In this document: positions 1 through 7,360 of the stretch, piece after piece | Layout: every line of letters begins with the position of its first letter | Numbering within the stretch: position 1 is the first letter of the stretch | Assembly (NCBI GenBank): GCA_004524595.1 | Contig: SDOA01000027.1 | Location: 1 to 38,135, forward strand | DNA: 38,135 nucleotides | Source of the DNA: Candidatus Thorarchaeota archaeon | Lineage (GTDB): Archaea > Asgardarchaeota > Thorarchaeia > Thorarchaeales > Thorarchaeaceae | Direction: 5' to 3' | Program-made: the position numbers and the translations under genes | Notes under the pieces: model-generated | Database searches by the model: none | What the model saw: the letters and a program-made list of their open reading frames with translations, nothing else | Told to the model about the DNA's origin: nothing

Positions 1-1023
1 AGAGCTTCTGGTAACAATGTTTCAACACAGCTCTTCAATACTTTAGGAGTAAGTCTTGGAGTAGCGAAAAATAATCAAAGAGATGACATTAGTGTTGCTA
101 TTCAGCTTTGGGTTCTTCCACAAAATGAACGATTAGCAGGTCTGACTGCAAATTTCATGAGAGGGCATCGTGGGGCAATTGTGGTTGTTAGGTCTAATGA
201 ACTAGAAGATGTTTCCAATTTACTTGACTTGTTTTGTGTAAAGAACAACTCCAATCTTGTTGTAACAATAATTAGGTCTAATGATGAACCAGATATCGAT
301 TTGGCACCTTTGATTGATGCAATAGGTGAATCTGAAATCTGCGATGTAGAAAACATTGATGATCTTATTGAGCTACTCGCAAAGAGGCTCTTATCAAAAG
401 AATCCTCCAACCAGGACCCAATTGTTACTATCCTTGACGAAACAGCTTGTCCAATCTTTGAATCAATTGAAACTAAAAGAACTGAGTTGATAAGTTCTGA
501 TGCTGATGTTGATGAAATAAGAACAATCCTTCTTGACCAGGGACTAAGAGTAATTGACGAATCATGTGTTGTGGAAATAAATGAAGGTACAGCGTTTGTG
601 TCTCTTAGGACAGGGTCTGTGAGCTTTGAGCCTGCTATCTGTAATTATTGTATTAATGACTGCAAACGAAAAAACAGTATCTGCATCATTGCTGTAGACT
701 CGGGCTGGTCGTTTCAAGGAATCGGGCAAAAGGGATTATTAACGACAGCTAAAGTCATTGCATTGAATGAAAGAACTCTACCTAACCATGTAGAACAACA
801 AATTCAAAGAGCTTGTACTTGCTCAAGATTAATCATCGATTCATCATTTAAAAAAGAAGAATTGCCTTTATTCTTAGGAACACATCTCAATAAGCAAAAT
901 TACCCAACAAGATCCCTTCTTGATATAGCAGCAGATAGAATGAACCAAGGTAGATTATCCGTAACAGCATACAATATGCTGAAAAGTAGACTTGATTCAA
1001 TTAAGAAATCAATACAGAGCTGA
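1..1023 (+). CDS. Ras-like small GTPase domain (degenerate) fused to Cys-containing C-terminal domain, 5' partial
   Basis: The reading frame is open to base 1, so the gene starts upstream; an ATG at 157 lies inside the domain and is not the true start. The first ~120 visible residues follow the Ras/Rab order: a switch-I-like TLGV, the strand AIQLW, a switch-II-like stretch NERLAGLT, then FMRGHRGAIVVV, which matches the YYRGAHGAIVVY element of Rab proteins. The G3 motif DxxGQ is replaced (LWVLPQNER) and G4 NKxD is not recognisable (IRSNDE), so GTP binding or hydrolysis is probably impaired. The P-loop would fall just off the window. The remaining ~200 residues form an unrecognised domain with a cluster of cysteines (CNYCINDC, a further Cys, then CTC) that may bind metal. 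Fourteen bases separate it from the next gene. The GTPase relationship is a pattern match by eye. Confidence 0.75.
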   Translation, partial: RASGNNVSTQLFNTLGVSLGVAKNNQRDDISVAIQLWVLPQNERLAGLTANFMRGHRGAIVVVRSNELEDVSNLLDLFCVKNNSNLVVTIIRSNDEPDIDLAPLIDAIGESEICDVENIDDLIELLAKRLLSKESSNQDPIVTILDETACPIFESIETKRTELISSDADVDEIRTILLDQGLRVIDESCVVEINEGTAFVSLRTGSVSFEPAICNYCINDCKRKNSICIIAVDSGWSFQGIGQKGLLTTAKVIALNERTLPNHVEQQIQRACTCSRLIIDSSFKKEELPLFLGTHLNKQNYPTRSLLDIAADRMNQGRLSVTAYNMLKSRLDSIKKSIQS

Positions 1024-1037
1024 AATGGGAGATCTCT

Positions 1038-1541
1038 ATGGCTTCAAGAGTTATTTCAATTATTGGCGGTTCTGATTCTAATCCAGATATACTAAAACTT
1101 GCTGAAGAGTTAGGTGAAGAAATCGCACGAAGAGGGCTCATATTATCATGTGGTGGCCTTGGTGGTGTCATGGAAGCAGCTTGTCGAGGTGCCAAAAAAC
1201 AAGGAGGGTTAACTGTTGGAATAATCCCCTCAGATAGTAAAGAGGATGCAAACAAGTTTGTGGATATAGCAATACCAACAGGTTTTGGATATGCCCGTAA
1301 TTTTCTAGTTGCCAAATCAGGTGACGCAGTGATTGCTATTGATGGTGCTGCTGGCACGCTCAGTGAGATAGCCATTGCTTGGTTCTCAGATAGAGTTATA
1401 GTTGCTCTGGCTAAGTCTGGTGGTTGGGCTGAAACACTTGCAGGTACTCAGATAGACAACCGTAGAAATGATAAGATTCATTCAGCGGAATCACCAAAAG
1501 AGGCGTTGGATATCATCTTTAGAGAACTCAGATGGGAATAA
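1038..1541 (+). CDS. LOG-like Rossmann-fold nucleotide-binding protein (TIGR00725-like)
   Basis: A 167-residue cytosolic protein with the layout of the TIGR00725/LOG ('lysine decarboxylase-like') group. It has an N-terminal strand ISIIGGSDSN, the glycine-rich GGLGGVMEA at residues ~39-47 and DGAAGTLSEIA at ~102-112, which matches the family's PGGxGTxxE nucleotide-binding and catalytic loop with Pro replaced by Asp-Gly. Known LOG proteins hydrolyse cytokinin-type nucleoside monophosphates; the TIGR00725 branch has no settled substrate, so no reaction is claimed. A GGGAG-type ribosome-binding site lies just before the ATG. The 3' end overlaps the start of the phosphatase gene by 10 bases, which suggests co-translation with its neighbours. 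Length fits the family. Confidence 0.85.
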   Translation: MASRVISIIGGSDSNPDILKLAEELGEEIARRGLILSCGGLGGVMEAACRGAKKQGGLTVGIIPSDSKEDANKFVDIAIPTGFGYARNFLVAKSGDAVIAIDGAAGTLSEIAIAWFSDRVIVALAKSGGWAETLAGTQIDNRRNDKIHSAESPKEALDIIFRELRWE

Positions 1542-2395
1542 GTGATGATATGACTACCCTTGTCAAATCAATCCTTTCAGGTAAAACAAACTTGACTGGT
1601 GATGAAATTTGGTCTCTATGTGGGGATCTTCAGGACCTTTATCGAGAGAGCCCAAATGTCGTCAAGATACCAGGAAATCAGGTCATATTTGTTGGAGACC
1701 TTCATGGTGAATTACAGAGTGCAAGATCAGTTCAACACTATATCGAAAAATATACCAATCATTTCTTTGTGTTTCTTGGAGACTATGCAGATCGAGGACC
1801 TGAGCAAATTGAAACCTTCAATCTAGTAATGGCTCTTGCGCTCTCGAAACCAAATCGGGTGCTTATGCTAAGAGGAAATCACGAGTCTGACGAGATTGCA
1901 GAACGATATGGATTCTATAATGTAGTAACTCACACTTATTCATTTGATGTCTACAAACATTATTCAAGGGTCTTTGAAATATTACCTATTGGGGCGTACA
2001 GTCAGGATAATATCTTTGCTTGCCATGGAGGGATTCCTGAGGACGTAACTACGCTCGAGCAAATACAGGGATGTAATAGACGAAATTCGAACTTTCCAGA
2101 TGATATAATCTTTCAGCTAGTATGGAACGACCCGCAAGAAGCAGATTTTAAATTCAGACCTAACTTCAGGAGCTCACGAGCAAGATATTATGGTCAATCA
2201 GCATTCAATACATTCATGGAAGCTATTGACGCTCAGATAATGTTCAGAGCCCATGAAGTTTTTCCAAATGGATATCAAACCTTCTTTGAAGGAAGACTTG
2301 TTAGTGTATTCAGTGCTACCTATGGAACACGAGTCCTTCCAAAGATAATTCGTCTTGGTAAGGGTTTTCAGATAGAACCTATAGACCTGTTTTAA
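1532..2395 (+). CDS. PPP-family Ser/Thr protein phosphatase, eukaryote-like
   Basis: A 287-residue metallophosphatase with all signature motifs of the PPP family (PP1/PP2A/PP5 type): GDLHG at residues 55-59, GDYADRG at 83-89, RGNHES from 114, the metal-binding CHGGIP around 164-169, LVWNDP, and RAHE around 239-242 followed by LVSVFSATYGTR, equivalent to the eukaryotic RAHQ...FSAPNYCG region. These residues bind the two catalytic metal ions and the phosphate. It should dephosphorylate phospho-Ser/Thr proteins in the cytosol; the substrate is unknown. The LVWNDP and RAHE elements make it closer to eukaryotic PPP enzymes than to typical bacterial PrpA/B or ApaH forms. It lies in a run with a Ras-like protein and overlaps the gene before it. 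Confidence 0.92.
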   Translation: MGISDDMTTLVKSILSGKTNLTGDEIWSLCGDLQDLYRESPNVVKIPGNQVIFVGDLHGELQSARSVQHYIEKYTNHFFVFLGDYADRGPEQIETFNLVMALALSKPNRVLMLRGNHESDEIAERYGFYNVVTHTYSFDVYKHYSRVFEILPIGAYSQDNIFACHGGIPEDVTTLEQIQGCNRRNSNFPDDIIFQLVWNDPQEADFKFRPNFRSSRARYYGQSAFNTFMEAIDAQIMFRAHEVFPNGYQTFFEGRLVSVFSATYGTRVLPKIIRLGKGFQIEPIDLF

Positions 2396-2484
2396 TTCAG
2401 AAAATAGATTTCTGGAATACTTTAGCGAATAGTACAATGGTGACCATTGAGGCAACTTATTAAGAACAAAGTCAAGTCAACAGG

Positions 2485-2492
2485 ATAAAATA
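2485..2492 (+). promoter_or_regulatory. Candidate TATA box for the 2525-7325 gene run
   Basis: The sequence ATAAAATA lies 33-40 bases before the ATG of the DUF362 gene, which would place transcription start about 10 bases upstream of the codon. The 129-base gap 2396-2524 contains no gene I can see and no clear ribosome-binding site, consistent with a short leader. Assigned by eye only. Confidence 0.3.
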
Positions 2493-2524
2493 CGGGGATT
2501 GTCAAAAGAGCGAGTTGATTCTAA

Positions 2525-3604
2525 ATGCCTAAGGTTGCTGTGGTTAAGACCACTCCGAAGACAATAGACGAAGATATTGCTAGAGCTATGGATCTAGCTG
2601 ATTATGACAAGTTCGTTTCCAAAGACGTGCCTACTTCTGTTAAGTTGAACTTATCATGGAGTAAATTATATCCTGCATGTTCAACAAATCCATACATCTT
2701 TGATGGTCTGTTGAAAAAGCTCATAGCAGATGGCTTTGATAACAGAAAAATCCAAGCTGTTGAGAATGAAACTGTTGTAACGAATATTTTTGCTGGTGTA
2801 AAGAACAACAATTGGTATCCAGTAATTAAAAAACATGGAATCAAATTCCTCCCCCTCATCAATGCAACCTATGTTGATGTTGATCTCCCAAGAGAAACAT
2901 TAGTTCTTAAAAAAATCTTCGGAGAAACCATAGCGCCTAAGGAAATTTTCGGGACAAATATCATTCATCTGCCAACTATTAAGACTCATGGTCATACTCA
3001 AATGACTGGAGCGCTCAAAGATAGCTTCGGACTTTATCTCACTAAAAATAGACACCTCGCCCATCTAAAGATACACGAAGTACTTGTTGATCTATTACTT
3101 ATGCAACAGACTATTTCTCATTCAGAATTTGTGCTCACCGATGGAACTATTGTAGGTGATGGAGCTGGTCCAAGAACAATGGTTCCTAAGGTAGGAAATA
3201 TACTGGTTGCCACCTCTGATATGGTTGCAGCAGATACAGTCCAGACAAGATTAATGGGTATAGAACAATGTTTGGTCCACAAGTTACAGATAGCCAGTGC
3301 AATGGGGCTTGGCGAATCAAATCCAGACAATATAGAGATTGTTGGTGATTTCGAATCTTGGAAAGACCTTCCAAACTTTCATCTTAGTCCAGGAAAAAGT
3401 CCAGTTATTACTTGGAACAGGGGTTTTCTCAGATTTCCAGGAATGGAAACATTCTTGTTCAGGTCTCCACTCATGTGGCTTCCTACTCAGCTCAGTGGCC
3501 TATATCATGACGGTATTTGGCTACCTCTCAAGGGAAAGAAATGGGTAAAATGGTTCCTAGAGGAAACCGATTGGGGAGCTTTGTGGAGCTCCTATTCAGA
3601 ATGA
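2525..3604 (+). CDS. DUF362 domain-containing protein
   Basis: A 359-residue cytosolic protein that fits DUF362. The characteristic element is the stretch IIHLPTIKTHGHTQMTGALK (residues ~150-170), matching the family's PxxKTHxxxxhTgAlKN core, with the N-terminal VKxNLS strand and a later VLTDGTIVGDGAGP segment. Many DUF362 proteins carry ferredoxin-type 4Fe-4S motifs; none is visible here (only isolated cysteines). The biochemical role of the family is unsettled. It heads a run of tightly spaced genes with a UbiA prenyltransferase 15 bases downstream, so a link to lipid-linked sugar or membrane metabolism is possible but inferred only from position. Confidence 0.8.
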   Translation: MPKVAVVKTTPKTIDEDIARAMDLADYDKFVSKDVPTSVKLNLSWSKLYPACSTNPYIFDGLLKKLIADGFDNRKIQAVENETVVTNIFAGVKNNNWYPVIKKHGIKFLPLINATYVDVDLPRETLVLKKIFGETIAPKEIFGTNIIHLPTIKTHGHTQMTGALKDSFGLYLTKNRHLAHLKIHEVLVDLLLMQQTISHSEFVLTDGTIVGDGAGPRTMVPKVGNILVATSDMVAADTVQTRLMGIEQCLVHKLQIASAMGLGESNPDNIEIVGDFESWKDLPNFHLSPGKSPVITWNRGFLRFPGMETFLFRSPLMWLPTQLSGLYHDGIWLPLKGKKWVKWFLEETDWGALWSSYSE

Positions 3605-3619
3605 TTAGAGGAAAAATCG

Positions 3620-4573
3620 ATGCCGATACGTGATTATCTAAAACTTATGCGACCTTCGCAATGGTATAAAAATCTCCTAGTGTTTTTAGCTATCGTTTTC
3701 TATCAAGTCCCTGATGTCTGGCCATGGCCAGTGCTTCCACCAGCTCTCGATTGGACGAAATATATTCCCTTAATCTGGGGATTTGTGGCTTTTTGTGCAG
3801 TTTCGAGTGCAACATATATAATTAATGATATTCAAGATTTAGAAGCAGATGCAGTTCATCCAGAAAAACAACACAGACCTCTTCCTTCAGGTGCAGTGTC
3901 TCGAGAATCATCACTTGTTCTAGCTATTGTGCTCCTTATTGCTGGGATCCTTTTATCATTGATACTTTATTGGATGTTCTTTTTGACTGTAATTCTATAT
4001 ATTGTTAATTCACAATTATATAATGCATATCTTAGAAAATGGGCAATTGTTGATGTGGCCACAATCGGAATTGGCTTCGTTATTCGTGCAATTGCAGGTG
4101 CACTCCTTCTTCGAGCTCCTTTCACATCATGGTTGGTAATTGGAGTATTCTTCTTTGCTTTGGTACTAGGTTTCGGAAAACGAAAGAATGAACTTCAATA
4201 TCTCAAAGAAGATGCAGCAGATCATAAACCAGTATTCAAATATTATACAGATACTATTCTAGATCACAGTATTAGCATGTCAGCAACATGGTTCGTCTTC
4301 TTCTACACAATGTATTGTTACAATGTATTTGGGGAGAGGATGGCTCAACAACCTGTTATGCTAACGGTGCCATTCCTTGCAGGGCTTATTCTGAGATATG
4401 TGTACCTAATTCATATTGGCAGTCCTGTCGGAAGGAAACCGCATCTAGCTTTCAAAGACAAAGGTATCTTGATTGGGGGAGTATTATTTCTCATCATACT
4501 TGCTTGGACCTTGTTCTTCTGGGGTATGGTCTTTGAATTTGTTGAGAGCATCATTGAACCATTCATTATCTAG
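3620..4573 (+). CDS. UbiA-superfamily prenyltransferase, polyprenyl-phosphate phosphoribosyltransferase type
   Basis: A 317-residue membrane protein with about eight hydrophobic segments. The N-terminal LMRPSQWYKNLLVF, the first Asp-rich motif NDIQDLEADAVHPEKQHRP (from residue ~69), the segment GFVIRAIAGA and the later GFGKRKNEL resemble mycobacterial and corynebacterial decaprenyl-phosphate 5-phosphoribosyltransferase (Rv3806c/UbiA) more than archaeal digeranylgeranylglyceryl-phosphate synthase or quinone prenyltransferases. The known reaction joins PRPP to a polyprenyl phosphate at the cytoplasmic face of the membrane, the first step towards a lipid-linked pentose donor. It sits immediately before a PHP phosphoesterase and a flippase-like gene, which supports that reading. 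The substrate here is inferred; an ether-lipid role is the main alternative. Confidence 0.8.
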   Translation: MPIRDYLKLMRPSQWYKNLLVFLAIVFYQVPDVWPWPVLPPALDWTKYIPLIWGFVAFCAVSSATYIINDIQDLEADAVHPEKQHRPLPSGAVSRESSLVLAIVLLIAGILLSLILYWMFFLTVILYIVNSQLYNAYLRKWAIVDVATIGIGFVIRAIAGALLLRAPFTSWLVIGVFFFALVLGFGKRKNELQYLKEDAADHKPVFKYYTDTILDHSISMSATWFVFFYTMYCYNVFGERMAQQPVMLTVPFLAGLILRYVYLIHIGSPVGRKPHLAFKDKGILIGGVLFLIILAWTLFFWGMVFEFVESIIEPFII

Positions 4574-4582
4574 GTGCAGAAA

Positions 4583-5263
4583 ATGATGAACCGTCTTTCA
4601 GCCTTTGATCTTCATATGCATACATACCACTCGAAAGATGGTTTTCAGAGTCCTTACTCATTATTCAAAATGATGGAGAAAAAAGGATTACGAGGTGTTG
4701 CACCAACTGAACATTATAGAGCTGCAACGTTGAAAGTGATTCAGAGAAACGATAGATTCATCATTCCTGCTTGTGAGTACAAATCAAGTGATTTTGGAGA
4801 AGTAATAGGTCTCTTCGTATCTGAACATATTGAGAATAGAACCTTTGTAGAAATTACAGAAGATGTACATGATATGAATGGACTCATAGTCCTACCTCAT
4901 CCAATGGATCCATTCAGGAAATATACCGCAGTCAGACGCGGTCTACCAATAGACCTAATAAAAAAACATGTAGATTTGATTGAAGGCATTAATTCACGCT
5001 GTTTCATTCAATTATTCAACACAAGAGCTCAGGAGCTCGCAAGATGCTTGGAGAAACCTATGACAGCTGGAAGTGATGGTCACTCATTCTTAGAGATGGG
5101 ACATGCCAAGACTTGGCTTCAAGACATAGAAACAGCAGAAGATATCTACAATGAACTGAAACAGGGTAGAACACAAATCTCGGGTTATCCTTCATTTTTC
5201 ATGGTTCACATTCCAACCATACTTTGGCAAAGAATCAGGAGAATTGCATATGACGCTTGGTGA
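4583..5263 (+). CDS. PHP-domain metal-dependent phosphoesterase
   Basis: A protein of about 226 residues with PHP-family metal ligands in order: DLHMHTYHSKDG near the N-terminus (Asp9, His11, His13), TEH, an internal Glu in PACEYK, LPHPMDP, and AGSDGHSFLEMGHA near the C-terminus. PHP enzymes hydrolyse phosphoesters with a tri-metal site. I place the start at ATG 4583, because AGGTG at 4572-4576 lies six bases upstream; a GTG at 4574 directly abutting the UbiA stop codon is possible but has no site of its own. An ATG at 4586 is also possible. It overlaps the next gene by 14 bases. Between a phosphoribosyltransferase-like enzyme and a flippase it could be the phosphatase that removes the 5-phosphate from a polyprenyl-phospho-pentose; this is inference. 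Confidence 0.85.
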   Translation: MMNRLSAFDLHMHTYHSKDGFQSPYSLFKMMEKKGLRGVAPTEHYRAATLKVIQRNDRFIIPACEYKSSDFGEVIGLFVSEHIENRTFVEITEDVHDMNGLIVLPHPMDPFRKYTAVRRGLPIDLIKKHVDLIEGINSRCFIQLFNTRAQELARCLEKPMTAGSDGHSFLEMGHAKTWLQDIETAEDIYNELKQGRTQISGYPSFFMVHIPTILWQRIRRIAYDAW

Positions 5264-6272
5264 AGAGACCACTGAAGCAACTGCTAGTTCTTTCATCAGT
5301 CCACGAAAAATAGCTCTCTTCATAATCTTCAGCATGATAGTCTTTGGTATCGTTGGAGTTTACGGAGATCCGGCACAGGTACTACAGGCACTAAGTTCTA
5401 TTCCTTGGTATTGGGTACTTCCGGTAATGATGGCCTTGTCTTTTCTCAATTATATTTTCCGATACTTCAAATGGCAATATTACTTGAACAGAATCGGTGT
5501 AAACCTTTGTCACAAGGATAGTTTCAGTGTTTTCCTTTCAGGATTCACTCTTACTACAACTCCAGGGAAGATAGGTGAAGCTGTAAAAGGGTATTTCGTA
5601 AATGCAATTGATGGCACTCCAATAGTCAAAACAATACCAATTGTTGTGTCTGAGAGGGTCACAGATTTGCTTGCTATGGTCATGCTTGCTCTTGTTGGTT
5701 TTACACTTGGCGTGAACACCGGAGATCAGTTAATAACAGTCATTCTACTGGGTGGTGCAGTTCTAGGGGGAGCCATTGTTCTTGGTTCAAAAACATTCTA
5801 CAAGAAATTCCTCTCGAAGATGACTTCCTTTGGACCCCTAAAGAGATTCCAAGATAGTGTTGATATTATTGAGGACACTATGACTAAGACACTCAGTCCA
5901 AAACCACTGGTAGTTAGTACTGCAATAAGCATTCCAGGTTGGTTTATGGAATGCCTTGAATTATGGTTACTGCTTGCTCTTTTATCAGGTGAACCCTTGT
6001 CACTATCTCTACTTCTCATTGCAACATTCATACATACTGCAGCTTCGATAATCGGTGCACTCACATTCTCACCTGGAGGCGTTGGAATGTATGAAATTAC
6101 TTCGATAGCTCTCATAGGTCTACTAGTAACAACAAGTGGAACAGTTCAAAGTGCAGCTACAATTTTGATTCGTGTCATGACACTCTGGTTTAGCGTTATC
6201 ATAGGTTTCATTGCATTAGGAATAGTTACCCGAAGAGCAGGTAGAAGAAAGCAGGAGACACAGCAAGATTAA
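5250..6272 (+). CDS. Flippase-like integral membrane protein (LPG synthase TM / AglD-like family)
   Basis: About 340 residues with seven or more hydrophobic helices. The motifs TTTPGKIGEAVKGYF, ERVTDLLAM and TFSPGGVGMYE are those of the lysylphosphatidylglycerol-synthase transmembrane family (PF03706, UPF0104), which lacks the aminoacyl-transferase domain here. Archaeal and bacterial members are found near glycosylation genes and several are proposed to help move polyprenyl-linked sugars across the membrane. I choose ATG 5250, because AGGAG at 5237-5241 lies eight bases upstream; a TTG at 5244 is too close to it. The start overlaps the PHP gene, and the C-terminus is a basic cytosolic tail (RRAGRRK). 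Substrate unknown. Confidence 0.82.
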   Translation: MTLGEETTEATASSFISPRKIALFIIFSMIVFGIVGVYGDPAQVLQALSSIPWYWVLPVMMALSFLNYIFRYFKWQYYLNRIGVNLCHKDSFSVFLSGFTLTTTPGKIGEAVKGYFVNAIDGTPIVKTIPIVVSERVTDLLAMVMLALVGFTLGVNTGDQLITVILLGGAVLGGAIVLGSKTFYKKFLSKMTSFGPLKRFQDSVDIIEDTMTKTLSPKPLVVSTAISIPGWFMECLELWLLLALLSGEPLSLSLLLIATFIHTAASIIGALTFSPGGVGMYEITSIALIGLLVTTSGTVQSAATILIRVMTLWFSVIIGFIALGIVTRRAGRRKQETQQD

Positions 6273-6308
6273 AACGAAAAGCCAATTCTGCTCTCTTAGT
6301 GAAAACAA

Positions 6309-7325
6309 ATGACAGAATCACTAGAAACGGCCGTAGGTAATGCGGAGGAAGTTGTAACAGTAGATGAGGTTAGGAATATTCTCAAAGAGAAACCAAACTT
6401 CAACTTCTATTATGGCACTGCACCAACAGGTCCGTTTCACTTTGCATACATGATTCCACTCAATAAACTCATTGAGCTGGCCAAGCTGGGTGGAAACGGG
6501 ACCATCCTGTTGGCCGATTATCACGCTCATCTAGATGACCAAAAGACATCTTTTGAACAGATGGACATTCGTTCGAAATATTATGAAGAATGCATTAGAG
6601 GAGTCTTTGGCAAAGATGCCAAATTAGTGAAATTTGTTAGAGGGTCGACCTATCAGAATAAACCAGATTACATCGAAGACTTATTCAAAGTAGCAGCTAA
6701 AGTGACAACAACTCGAGCATTGAGAGCAGCGAGTGAAGTTGTGAGGATGAGTGGAGATGCCAAGGTCTCAGGACTTATGTATCCACTCCTACAGATACTT
6801 GATGTAAAATATCTAAGGGCAGATATCACAGTTGGTGGAATTGATCAGAGAAATATCTACATGTTGGGAAGAGAGCTCTTAGAGAGTGTAGGGTACCAAA
6901 AAGGAAGCTACATCTTTATGCCATTACTTCCGTCACTAAAGGGAGGAGGAGCAAAGATGTCAGCTAGTGATCCTTCTACACACATACGAGTCACTGACAG
7001 AATTGAAGATATTAAAAGTACAATCAAAAAGGCATATTGCCCAGCTGCTGATCTTGAGCAAAATCCGATAACCAGTACACTCCGATATATAATATTTCCC
7101 AGATTTGAGAAGATTGTCATTGAACGTAGTGCGAAATTTGGAGGGGACATAGAATTCAGGAATGCAGAAACCTTTGAGATAGCTTACTTGAAGGAAGAAA
7201 TTCATCCCATGGATGTGAAGAGTACAGTTACTCGCTACCTAATTGAGCTTCTTGAACCAGCTCGTAAGTACTTTGAGACACACTCTGATATTTTGGCAGA
7301 GGTTGAGAAGACCTTCAAGAAATAG
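6309..7325 (+). CDS. tyrS: Tyrosyl-tRNA synthetase, archaeal/eukaryotic type
   Basis: A 338-residue class I aminoacyl-tRNA synthetase that charges tRNA-Tyr with tyrosine in the cytosol. The HIGH motif appears as HFAY (His44) after GTAPTGPF, the KMSKS loop as KMSASD (Lys216), and the tyrosine pocket region as PLLQILDVKYL...GGIDQRNIYMLGRE, the archaeal TyrRS form of the family's VGGxDQRxxhmlaRe segment. Length fits archaeal TyrRS, which lacks the bacterial C-terminal S4 domain. TrpRS is the nearest alternative, but the short length and the DxxYL/GGxDQR pattern favour TyrRS. It follows the flippase gene by 36 bases, has no strong ribosome-binding site, and is closed by the hairpin terminator at 7330. 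Confidence 0.93.
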   Translation: MTESLETAVGNAEEVVTVDEVRNILKEKPNFNFYYGTAPTGPFHFAYMIPLNKLIELAKLGGNGTILLADYHAHLDDQKTSFEQMDIRSKYYEECIRGVFGKDAKLVKFVRGSTYQNKPDYIEDLFKVAAKVTTTRALRAASEVVRMSGDAKVSGLMYPLLQILDVKYLRADITVGGIDQRNIYMLGRELLESVGYQKGSYIFMPLLPSLKGGGAKMSASDPSTHIRVTDRIEDIKSTIKKAYCPAADLEQNPITSTLRYIIFPRFEKIVIERSAKFGGDIEFRNAETFEIAYLKEEIHPMDVKSTVTRYLIELLEPARKYFETHSDILAEVEKTFKK

Positions 7326-7329
7326 AAGC

Positions 7330-7360
7330 CAGCTGGTTACAAGACCAGCTGTTTCTTTTT
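7330..7360 (+). terminator. Hairpin terminator between tyrS and the giant surface-protein operon
   Basis: An 8-bp stem, CAGCTGGT (7330-7337) pairing with ACCAGCTG (7344-7351), with a six-base loop and a T-rich tail GTTTCTTTTT. On the opposite strand the stem is followed by GCTTCTATTTCTT, so it may also serve the convergent gene ending at 7359. Confidence 0.75.
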
